Source: an uncultured Lachnospiraceae bacterium
Lineage (GTDB): Bacteria > Bacillota > Clostridia > Lachnospirales > Lachnospiraceae
Direction: 5' to 3'
DNA length: 5,647 bases
Assembly: GCA_902784025.1 (NCBI GenBank)
Contig: CACZTF010000108.1
Coordinates: 1-5,647, forward strand
In this document: piece after piece, positions 1 to 5,640 of the stretch
Layout of the letters: each line of letters opens with the position of its first letter
Position numbering within the stretch: the stretch's first letter is position 1
Position numbers and translations under genes: made by a program
The notes under the pieces: generated by a model
Told to the model about the DNA's origin: nothing
Databases searched by the model: none
What the model saw: the letters and a program-made list of their open reading frames with translations, nothing else

Positions 1-57
1 TACAACAGACTTACCCATGGAAAAATCCTTGCAGACATCTTTCATTTCCACTATCAA
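1..57 (-). CDS. ABC transporter ATP-binding protein, MacB/LolD type (N-terminal fragment, runs off the window)
   Basis: Only the first 17-19 codons are present. The reading frame is open to the window edge and reads (L)IVEMKDVCKDFSMGKSVV. This matches the usual N-terminus of MacB/LolD-family ATPases, which have an M-x-[EK]-[ML]-[KR]-[ND]-V-x-K-x-[FY]-x-M-G pattern before the Walker A region; Walker A itself lies outside the window. The gene follows the adaptor gene directly and its start overlaps the adaptor stop, as in adaptor-ATPase-permease export operons. The start is uncertain: TTG at 55-57 (overlapping the TGA stop, 10 nt after a GGAGG), GTG at 49-51 (9 nt after an AGGA) or ATG at 43-45 are all in frame. 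I give the longest form. The family call rests on a short match plus context, so it is moderate. Confidence 0.62.
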   Translation of the reverse strand, partial: MIVEMKDVCKDFSMGKSVV

Positions 58-1475
58 TTTTCCTGCGCCTCCTCTTTAGTTTCGGATTCCGGTTCAGATC
101 CTTCTTCGCCGTCTGTATTTACGCCGTTTGAAATATCCGGGGATCCGAAGAAAGGATTCACCATTCCCGGAGTATAAACACCGGAATCACCTTCAGGAGT
201 ATCTTCGGGACCATCATCTATTTTTTCAACAGGTACCTCCGTATTTTCGCCGGAGCCGTCATCTGCAGGTTCTATCATTTCTTCTGTACTGTTTATATTT
301 TCAATATCCAGATCCATGTAATCATCCGATGTAAAATCGAATACGACGCATTTCATCCCTGCCTTGAGAGAATCATCCGGAGCGGCGATATAGTCTTCAG
401 GGCTGAGCCCGTCTTTTACCTCATAAGTATCTGCTTCCGTATCATATTCCCCGATACTGATATCTCTTTTTTCAAGACGCTCGTTTTTATCTCTTGCCCA
501 CACCCAGGGCGTACCCTGGGAATCATTTATATAATAAGCCGGCAGATATACAGTATCTGCTGCATTTTCGCTCTGTCCGTAATCAGGCTCTATATAAACA
601 TGCTGTCCAATGATAAAGCCGTCTGTTTTTTCAAGTTCCACATAAAACGGATATTTACTGGAATTACTTGTATCATCACCCGTGGTCGCCATGTAATCGT
701 TATTTGTATCTGATACGGGATTTTTCAGATCTATGTTCTTTATATTCCCTTTCAAGAGTGCGTCATCCACACGGGATCTTATAAGCACTTCCATTCCCTC
801 GTAAAGACTTCCCTTATTCGTTTCATTTACATATCCCTTGACACGGAAAGCGCTTGTCTTGCGTATTATAATAAATGCTTTTTCCTGTGACGCCTCGTTG
901 TTTTCCTCGTTGCTGTTAACAGACTGCACAGTCCCCTCATCCGGTGATCTTACTTCCAGATTATTAAGTGTGCCCTGGAGGCTTTCCAGCTCTGCCTGCT
1001 TTGATTTTGCCGACAATTCCGTTTCCGTGATATCAGCTTTTAACTCCTGTATCTGTAAGGTATAACCTGTTTTGGTATCTTCGTCGAGTTTTCCGCTGCT
1101 TATCTCACTCTCAAGCGTTTTGATCTCATTTTGCTTAGTGGTGACCGTATTGTTAAGCTGTTCTATTTCTATCTGGGTCTTTTGGATGTTCAACTCGGTC
1201 TGTGCCTTATCATATCTGAACAGTACCTGGTCTTTTTTTACAGTATCCCCTGCTTTTACAAGGACTTCCTCCACTTTTTTTTCGGAATCCTTTTCTACTT
1301 TTATATCGCTTCCTGCTTCTATCACACCTGCATATCTCTCAACATTTGTAGTAGAACCGATCCCGCAGATAACAGCCACAGATTCTACAGTGGCTGTCCC
1401 GCCGTTATCACCCGCACATCCTGCGATCGCGGTCAATCCAAAGACCGATATCAGAATAATGATGATTTTTTTCAT
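54..1475 (-). CDS. Lipoprotein membrane-fusion / periplasmic-adaptor-type subunit (MacA/HlyD-like) of an ABC exporter
   Basis: This is an adaptor that would link an ABC exporter to the extracytoplasmic space in a Gram-positive cell. The 473-residue product starts with a lipoprotein signal peptide (KK, hydrophobic core, lipobox I-A-G-C with Cys20), so it is probably lipid-anchored. Residues about 48-90 form the first half of a lipoyl/barrel-sandwich domain (VEEVLVKAGDTVKKDQVLFRYD). Residues about 91-172 are a heptad-rich coiled-coil hairpin, and about 173-206 complete the lipoyl half (LEVRSPDEGTVQSV). Residues about 207-300 look like the beta-barrel domain, and about 305-380 like the membrane-proximal domain. 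Residues about 385-473 are an acidic Asp/Glu/Ser/Pro-rich tail that is unusual for the family. The ATG has GGAGG 7 nt upstream. It has its own promoter, and the ABC ATPase gene follows with overlap. The family is clear from architecture; the exported substrate is unknown. Confidence 0.85.
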   Translation of the reverse strand: MKKIIIILISVFGLTAIAGCAGDNGGTATVESVAVICGIGSTTNVERYAGVIEAGSDIKVEKDSEKKVEEVLVKAGDTVKKDQVLFRYDKAQTELNIQKTQIEIEQLNNTVTTKQNEIKTLESEISSGKLDEDTKTGYTLQIQELKADITETELSAKSKQAELESLQGTLNNLEVRSPDEGTVQSVNSNEENNEASQEKAFIIIRKTSAFRVKGYVNETNKGSLYEGMEVLIRSRVDDALLKGNIKNIDLKNPVSDTNNDYMATTGDDTSNSSKYPFYVELEKTDGFIIGQHVYIEPDYGQSENAADTVYLPAYYINDSQGTPWVWARDKNERLEKRDISIGEYDTEADTYEVKDGLSPEDYIAAPDDSLKAGMKCVVFDFTSDDYMDLDIENINSTEEMIEPADDGSGENTEVPVEKIDDGPEDTPEGDSGVYTPGMVNPFFGSPDISNGVNTDGEEGSEPESETKEEAQEN

Positions 1476-1482
1476 AGCAAAG

Positions 1483-1487
1483 CCTCC
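1483..1487 (-). promoter_or_regulatory. Ribosome binding site of the adaptor gene
   Basis: A perfect GGAGG on the minus strand lies 7 nt before the ATG at 1473-1475, which fixes this start. The surrounding CGGAGGCTT is identical to the ribosome binding site region of hisB. Confidence 0.8.
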
Positions 1488-1505
1488 GTTTTTAACTAAT
1501 ACTAT

Positions 1506-1534
1506 ATTTTAATATACTTTGTCATGATATACAA
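1506..1534 (-). promoter_or_regulatory. Sigma-70/SigA-type promoter for the adaptor-ABC unit
   Basis: On the minus strand a -35 box TTGTAT (1529-1534) is followed by a 17-nt spacer and a -10 box TAAAAT (1506-1511). Each box differs from consensus at one or two positions, and the spacing is optimal. The predicted transcription start is near 1499, giving a leader of roughly 24 nt that carries the GGAGG. It sits just downstream of the his terminator, which supports an independent transcript. A short dyad TTGT-N8-ACAA (1519-1534) overlaps the -35 box and could be an operator, but it is weak. The surrounding DNA is very AT-rich, so chance promoter-like matches are possible. Confidence 0.6.
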
Positions 1535-1542
1535 CTTGTTAT

Positions 1543-1571
1543 AAAAAAAATCACACACCAAAATGTGTGAT
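1543..1571 (-). terminator. Intrinsic (Rho-independent) terminator ending the his transcript
   Basis: Read on the minus strand, ATCACACA pairs with TGTGTGAT (8 bp, no mismatch; arms 1564-1571 and 1550-1557) around a 6-nt loop. It is followed at once by seven more T residues (1543-1549). This is the classic hairpin plus U-tract form, oriented to stop transcription coming from hisB. In the opposite direction the hairpin lacks a T-run, so it is unidirectional. The stem is only moderately GC-rich. It separates the his genes from the adaptor-ABC unit, whose promoter lies immediately beyond. Confidence 0.88.
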
Positions 1572-1591
1572 CTTAAAAGTCATCCTCTTCA

Positions 1592-1618
1592 CCGGAACGG
1601 TCCTGCCGGATCGTCCGG
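1592..1618 (-). other. GC-rich imperfect hairpin in the hisB 3' region
   Basis: On the minus strand CCGG-ACG-A-TCC pairs with GGA-C-CGT-T-CCGG around a GGCA tetraloop. That gives ten Watson-Crick pairs with one A/C mismatch and one bulged T. It starts 8 nt after the hisB stop codon and about 20 nt before the terminator stem. It has no T-run of its own, so it is not a second classical terminator. It could stabilise the mRNA 3' end or assist pausing; its role is unknown. The region is markedly more GC-rich than the flanking intergenic DNA. Confidence 0.45.
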
Positions 1619-1626
1619 GTCAGTCA

Positions 1627-2223
1627 TCAGATCTTCCCTTTAGTACTTAGTACATCATCTATCCTCGGATCAAGTGCCACTGCATTCATAAGTGCCTTGG
1701 CGAATGCTTTATAACATGCCTCGCATATATGATGATCATTATATCCGCTCATCTGTTTCAGATGGAGGTTCATTTCTGCAGAATATGATACGGCATAAAA
1801 GAACTCCCTTACCATCTGGGTATCGAAATCTCCCATGGAAAGTGTGTTAAATTCCACATCAAACACAAGAAACGGTCTTCCGGACAGATCAACGGCACTT
1901 AAGACCAAAGCTTCATCCATAGGAAGGATAAAAAAACCGTAACGGCTGATACCTTTTTTATCACCGACTGCCTTTTTGATCGCCTGACCCAGGACTATAC
2001 CTGTATCTTCTATCAAATGATGTGAATCTACATGCAGATCGCCTGTTGCTTTTAATTTCAGGTCGAAGAGACCATGCCTTGCAAAACTTTCCAGCATATG
2101 ATCAAGGAAGCCTATCCCCGTGCTGATCTCACATTTGCCGGATCCGTCCAGATCTATCTGGGCAGTAATATCCGTTTCCTTCGTTTTTCTGGAAATCTTG
2201 CCAATACGCGTACTTTTACTCAT
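1627..2223 (-). CDS. hisB: Imidazoleglycerol-phosphate dehydratase
   Basis: It dehydrates D-erythro-imidazole-glycerol phosphate to imidazole-acetol phosphate, in the cytoplasm, using two Mn ions per active site. At 198 residues it is the monofunctional enzyme, without the histidinol-phosphatase domain of the enterobacterial fusion. Family hallmarks are intact: GFLDHMLESFARHGLFDL (37-55), the metal-binding DSHHLIEDTG (66-75) and the second signature GYNDHHICEACYK (160-172). His42, His50, His68, His69, His164, His165 and the following Glu residues are the expected metal and catalytic ligands. The ATG is preceded by GGAGG with a 7-nt spacer. It follows hisD after a 23-nt gap and is the last gene before the terminator. 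The stop is a tandem TGA TGA. I see no sign of truncation. Confidence 0.97.
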   Translation of the reverse strand: MSKSTRIGKISRKTKETDITAQIDLDGSGKCEISTGIGFLDHMLESFARHGLFDLKLKATGDLHVDSHHLIEDTGIVLGQAIKKAVGDKKGISRYGFFILPMDEALVLSAVDLSGRPFLVFDVEFNTLSMGDFDTQMVREFFYAVSYSAEMNLHLKQMSGYNDHHICEACYKAFAKALMNAVALDPRIDDVLSTKGKI

Positions 2224-2230
2224 AATGAAG

Positions 2231-2235
2231 CCTCC
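2231..2235 (-). promoter_or_regulatory. Ribosome binding site of hisB
   Basis: A perfect GGAGG on the minus strand lies 7 nt before the hisB ATG, inside the 23-nt hisD-hisB gap. hisB therefore has strong independent initiation although it is cotranscribed. Confidence 0.8.
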
Positions 2236-2246
2236 GTATTATAAAA

Positions 2247-3542
2247 TCACTCATCTTCAAATCTTACATGTATAGAATTTGCGTGTGCCGTAAGTCCCTC
2301 TGCTTTTGCAAAAGTTTCTACATCTTCGTGAACTTCATTCAGAGCATCTCTTGAATAAGAAATGATGCTTGATCTTTTAATAAATGTATCAACCCCCAGG
2401 GGTGAAAAGAATCTTGCCGTTCCGTTAGTGGGAAGCACATGATTAGGACCGGCAAAATAATCACCAAGGGGCTCTGAACTGGATTCTCCCAGGAATATCG
2501 CACCGGCATTACGAACCTTTGTCATCACTTCAAAAGGATCCTTCGTAACTATCTCAAGATGTTCGGAAGCGACTGCATTTACCGCTTCTATTGCCTCTTC
2601 CATGTTATCAGCCACAAGAATGGCGCCGTAATTGTCCAGGGATGCCTGTATGATATCCCTGCGCTCCAGCACTTTTACAAATCCTTCTATCTCCTTTGCC
2701 ACATGTGCAGCAAGATCCGAAGATGTTGTGATAAGTATGGCACAAGCCATCTGGTCATGCTCTGCCTGGGATAAAAGGTCTGCCGCAACATACCGGGGAT
2801 TTGCTGTCTCGTCCGCTAGAACCAGTACCTCACTGGGACCGGCAACAGAATCGATACCCGTGTAACCGAAAACAGCCTTTTTTGCAAGAGCTACAAATAT
2901 ATTTCCGGGTCCTACGATCTTATCCACCACAGGAACAGATTCTGTTCCGTAAGCCATTGCACCTATAGCCTGGGCTCCGCCTGCTTTATATATGGTGTGT
3001 ACCCCGGCTTCATTTGCAGTCACAAGAGTAGTGGGATATACCTTGCCGTCTTTTCCGGGAGGTGTACACATGATGATCTCATCCACACCCGCTACTTTTG
3101 CCGGAACCACATTCATAAGAACAGAAGACGGGTAAGCAGCCTTGCCGCCCGGTACATATACCCCTACTCTCTGAAGGGGTGTGATCTTCTGTCCCAGTAT
3201 CGTTCCGTCAGGTTTAGTTTCTATCCAGCTGTTCTGCTTTTGGAGTTCGTGGTACTCTTCGATGTTTTTCATTGCACGCCTTATGACACGCAAAAGTTCT
3301 TCATCCAACTGAGAGTATGCCTCTTCTATCTCCTCCGGAGTAACTTTTATATTTTGGGCATTGATATCCGCTTTATCAAAATTTTTTGTATATTCAAAGA
3401 GCGCTGTATCCCCATTTTCTCTTATATCACACAGGATATCGTTTACTATCTTTTCCTGTTCTTTATAATTGTTCGGGCTGCGCTTGAGCAGATTGTTTAA
3501 AATATCTTTTATACTGTCCTCATTTAACTTAACGATCTTCAT
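2247..3542 (-). CDS. hisD: Histidinol dehydrogenase
   Basis: It carries out the last two steps of histidine synthesis, the NAD-dependent oxidation of L-histidinol to L-histidine through the aldehyde; it is a cytoplasmic zinc enzyme. The family signature IDSVAGPSEVLVLAD...ADLLSQAEHD is present. Counted from the ATG at 3540-3542 (431 residues), the predicted ligands are Gln259, His262, Asp361 and His421, and the catalytic pair is Glu327-His328 in ASEHLEI. These positions almost coincide with those of the E. coli enzyme (Q259, H262, E326, H327, D360, H419). An in-frame GTG at 3549-3551 overlapping the hisG TGA would add three residues (434). I prefer the ATG because GAGGGG lies 8 nt upstream of it but directly abuts the GTG, and because the product then begins MKIVKLNE as family members usually do. 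It is coupled to hisG and followed by hisB. Confidence 0.97.
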   Translation of the reverse strand: MKIVKLNEDSIKDILNNLLKRSPNNYKEQEKIVNDILCDIRENGDTALFEYTKNFDKADINAQNIKVTPEEIEEAYSQLDEELLRVIRRAMKNIEEYHELQKQNSWIETKPDGTILGQKITPLQRVGVYVPGGKAAYPSSVLMNVVPAKVAGVDEIIMCTPPGKDGKVYPTTLVTANEAGVHTIYKAGGAQAIGAMAYGTESVPVVDKIVGPGNIFVALAKKAVFGYTGIDSVAGPSEVLVLADETANPRYVAADLLSQAEHDQMACAILITTSSDLAAHVAKEIEGFVKVLERRDIIQASLDNYGAILVADNMEEAIEAVNAVASEHLEIVTKDPFEVMTKVRNAGAIFLGESSSEPLGDYFAGPNHVLPTNGTARFFSPLGVDTFIKRSSIISYSRDALNEVHEDVETFAKAEGLTAHANSIHVRFEDE

Positions 3543-3547
3543 TTTTT

Positions 3548-4189
3548 TCACCCCTCTATGACTTTTCTTACATCTTTTATGATCTTTGTTATCCTCTCAT
3601 TTTCCATCTTCATGCTGACCTGGTTTACGATCATTCTTGCAGAGAGAGGAACGATCTCTTCCAAAACCTCAAGACCGTTTTCCTTTAATGTTGCCCCAGT
3701 TTCAACTATATCTACTATTACTTCCGAAAGACCAACCAGCGGAGCAAGCTCTACCGATCCGTTCAGCTTGATTATTTCCACAGTCTGTCTTTTTTTATTA
3801 AAGAAATAATCAGTGGCTATTCCCGGATACTTTGTGGCAACTCTTATCAGCTCATGGTGTCTGAGTTTCTCTGCCGCTTCCTTAGGTCCGCATACGCACA
3901 TTTTACAGTTTCCCGTTTTCAGATCAAGAACTTCGAACAGTTTGCGTCCTTCTTCAAGAATGGTGTCCTTGCCTACTATACCGATATCTGCCGCTCCGTA
4001 CTCTACAAAAGTAGGAACGTCTGAAGGTTTTGATAAAAAATATTTAATTCTTTTATCTTCATTTGTAAATATAAGCTTCCGTGATTCCTTGTCCTTCATC
4101 TCATCGCACGGCATACCTATATTTTCAAATATCTCCATGGCTTTTTTTGCAAGACGCCCCTTTGCAAGAGCAACAGTTAAATATCTCAT
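3548..4189 (-). CDS. hisG: ATP phosphoribosyltransferase catalytic subunit, short form
   Basis: It is the committed first step of histidine synthesis: ATP plus PRPP gives phosphoribosyl-ATP, in the cytoplasm. At 213 residues it is the short (HisG-S) form. It lacks the C-terminal regulatory ACT-like domain of the roughly 300-residue form and, by family knowledge, needs the HisZ subunit for activity and feedback inhibition. Visible motifs are the N-terminal VALAKGRL (6-13), AADIGIVGKD (66-75), RVATKYP (116-122), and the family signature ELAPLVGLSEVIVDIVETGATL (147-168), where the PRPP-binding loop ends in ETGATL. The ATG has GGAG 7 nt upstream (4197-4200). It lies 47 nt after the foldase gene and abuts hisD. 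hisZ is not next to it here, although in many Firmicutes it precedes hisG. Confidence 0.96.
   Translation of the reverse strand: MRYLTVALAKGRLAKKAMEIFENIGMPCDEMKDKESRKLIFTNEDKRIKYFLSKPSDVPTFVEYGAADIGIVGKDTILEEGRKLFEVLDLKTGNCKMCVCGPKEAAEKLRHHELIRVATKYPGIATDYFFNKKRQTVEIIKLNGSVELAPLVGLSEVIVDIVETGATLKENGLEVLEEIVPLSARMIVNQVSMKMENERITKIIKDVRKVIEG
3551..3556 (-). promoter_or_regulatory. Ribosome binding site of hisD, inside the hisG stop region
   Basis: GAGGGG followed by TGA on the minus strand is formed by the last codons of hisG. The spacer to the ATG at 3540-3542 is 8 nt, while the distance to the alternative GTG is zero. This decides the hisD start and implies translational coupling between hisG and hisD. 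Confidence 0.7.
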
Positions 4190-4236
4190 GGTATATCTCC
4201 GTCTATGGGTTTAAAATGTTTAATGACCTTTTATCT

Positions 4237-5571
4237 TTATGATCCGGAAGATTCTGAAGATGTTTCCTCTTCTAAAACTTCTACCGCATCTTCCTCTAAG
4301 ATCATACCGTCAGTTTCATCCGTACTGGTCTCCAGGGAAGGATCCGACAGGCTTCCGAGATACAACATCACCTTATTAAACAAAGTCTCAAAAAGAACAT
4401 TGTCTTTTACGTTATCGCCGCCCTGCTCTACCATTGCGTCATAACTGTCAAAGCCGTAATACATTGCCATATCGTTTCCTGTTTTTTTCAGATCCTCTTC
4501 CCCTACTTCTATTCCCGCTTCATCAGCTATAAGGATTATGGACATTTTGTTTTGCAGATATTCTTCTGCCTGCTTATTCGCATAGTCATCCTTTGCAGAA
4601 TCACCTTTGAACTCATATGCCGCTTCCAGATATTCTTCCAATGTGCTTACGCCTATCATATCTTTATAATATTCATATTCCTGTTCCAGATTGGAAAGGG
4701 TCTGGTCCTTAAGGACCTTCACCTCATCCTCGGGGTAAGAAAATTTACTGTCTTTTATTACATAGCTTAAAGCTTCTCTTCCTCTGTCCTTAAGAATGGA
4801 AAGCGCTGCGTTCTTATCGGTTGTTTCCTTGATCTTTTCCTTTAGTGCCTTAACCGTGTCGGTCCCGTCATATCCGTAATATGCAAGTTCATCTTTATGA
4901 TTCTTGACCCACTCATCATCCATCTTTTCTTCAACGGGTCTTTCTATCTTTGATATATTGCACTTAAACTGAACTGTCTTGCCGTTTAGAGAGATCTCTC
5001 CTTCTTCAAGCATGCTTTCATCATAAGCATCCTCCGGAAAAGATACGCTTATCTCAAAATCCTCTCCGGCTTTTTTACCAGTGATCTGCTTATCAAATTC
5101 TTCTGCTATCATTTCTGACCCTATCTGATAACTCTGACCGTCAAAGGTAAAGTTTTCATAAGCCTTTCCGTCAACAGTAGCTTCCGATTTCAGAGTAATG
5201 TAATCTCCGTCCTGGGTCGTTCCGCTTTCTGTTACATCATCGTACTTTTTGAAACTTGCGAGCATCATTTCCAGCTCATTATCAAGTTCTTCTTCAGTCA
5301 TTTCATAGGCTTTTTTATCCGATACCTTTACACCTTTATAATCAGCAAGGGTTACCATGGGTTTGTATTTGTTTACCAGATCTGATATGTCTTTTTTCTC
5401 GCCGTCTGCTTTCAGATCTTCCGTAATATCAGGCATAGGCAGCTCTTTTCCCTGGCTTTCGCCTGATGCATCTGCTGTGGTTTCTGTTCCGTTACCGGCA
5501 CCTGAAGCACAAGCCGTTGCAGTAAATGCACAAAGACATATCGCCGATATACCTATTATTTTTTTTAACAT
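4237..5571 (-). CDS. Exported trigger-factor-like foldase lipoprotein (FKBP domain plus trigger factor C-terminal chaperone domain)
   Basis: This is a likely extracytoplasmic folding factor for secreted proteins. The 444-residue product begins with a lipoprotein signal peptide (MLKK, hydrophobic stretch, lipobox A-T-A-C at Cys21) followed by a Gly/Ser/Thr-rich linker. Residues about 70-112 resemble the link between the trigger factor ribosome-binding domain and its FKBP domain (LADYKGVKVSDK, then an acidic helix). Residues about 120-210 are FKBP-like (DGDYITLKSEATVDGK, KKAGEDFEISVSFPEDAY). Residues about 213-405 resemble the helical C-terminal chaperone domain (EEKMDDEWVK, LEEYLEAAY). The ribosome-binding domain with its GFRxGxxP loop is missing, as expected for an exported protein. 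The usual IPGFE-type segment reads IAEEF here, so prolyl isomerase activity is doubtful. Residues 413-444 form an acidic Ser/Glu-rich tail. The ATG has GGAGG 6 nt upstream. Confidence 0.82.
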   Translation of the reverse strand: MLKKIIGISAICLCAFTATACASGAGNGTETTADASGESQGKELPMPDITEDLKADGEKKDISDLVNKYKPMVTLADYKGVKVSDKKAYEMTEEELDNELEMMLASFKKYDDVTESGTTQDGDYITLKSEATVDGKAYENFTFDGQSYQIGSEMIAEEFDKQITGKKAGEDFEISVSFPEDAYDESMLEEGEISLNGKTVQFKCNISKIERPVEEKMDDEWVKNHKDELAYYGYDGTDTVKALKEKIKETTDKNAALSILKDRGREALSYVIKDSKFSYPEDEVKVLKDQTLSNLEQEYEYYKDMIGVSTLEEYLEAAYEFKGDSAKDDYANKQAEEYLQNKMSIILIADEAGIEVGEEDLKKTGNDMAMYYGFDSYDAMVEQGGDNVKDNVLFETLFNKVMLYLGSLSDPSLETSTDETDGMILEEDAVEVLEEETSSESSGS

Positions 5572-5577
5572 TGTCCG

Positions 5578-5582
5578 CCTCC
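5578..5582 (-). promoter_or_regulatory. Ribosome binding site of the foldase lipoprotein gene
   Basis: A perfect GGAGG on the minus strand lies 6 nt before the ATG at 5569-5571. It supports this start, which also gives a complete signal peptide. Confidence 0.8.
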
Positions 5583-5613
5583 ATTTTTATTGCATTTTTT
5601 CGATTTCATATTG

Positions 5614-5640
5614 ATTATAACATAAGCCCTAAAAAGGCAA
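5614..5640 (-). promoter_or_regulatory. Extended -10 promoter upstream of the foldase-his unit
   Basis: On the minus strand a perfect -10 box TATAAT (5614-5619) is preceded by TGT (5620-5622), giving the extended -10 form TGnTATAAT. A -35-like TTGCCT (5635-5640) lies 15 nt further up. That spacing is short, but the extended -10 can compensate. The predicted start is near 5607, leaving a leader of about 36 nt with the GGAGG. The leader is too short for a T-box or his attenuator, so no amino-acid control is evident here. It is probably the promoter for the foldase gene and perhaps for hisGDB by read-through. Confidence 0.75.

Noticed and set aside
1480..1489. CGGAGGCTT shared by the hisB and adaptor ribosome binding sites, considered as a repeat element
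   Set aside because: The match covers only the Shine-Dalgarno core and a few neighbouring bases, which common ribosome binding site constraints explain.
1072..1512. Plus-strand open frames of up to 146 codons opposite the adaptor gene
   Set aside because: They are antisense to a well-supported coding region, show no domain-like composition, and have no promoter or ribosome binding site; they are shadows of the minus-strand gene.
1531..1568. 13-codon frame starting at a GTG just upstream of the terminator (VKRMTFKITHFGV)
   Set aside because: It runs through the terminator stem and ends in its second arm; it is too short, and the terminator explains the sequence.
2997..3500. 167-codon plus-strand open frame opposite hisD
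   Set aside because: It is antisense to a gene with all catalytic residues intact. The Cys/Phe/Tyr-rich composition is typical of a shadow frame, and there is no ribosome binding site.
4208..4228. AT-rich dyad in the foldase-hisG spacer (GGT-TTAAA / TTTAA-ACC) considered as a terminator
   Set aside because: The stem is weak and AT-rich with a 2-nt bulge and a 3-nt loop, and no T-run follows on the minus strand.
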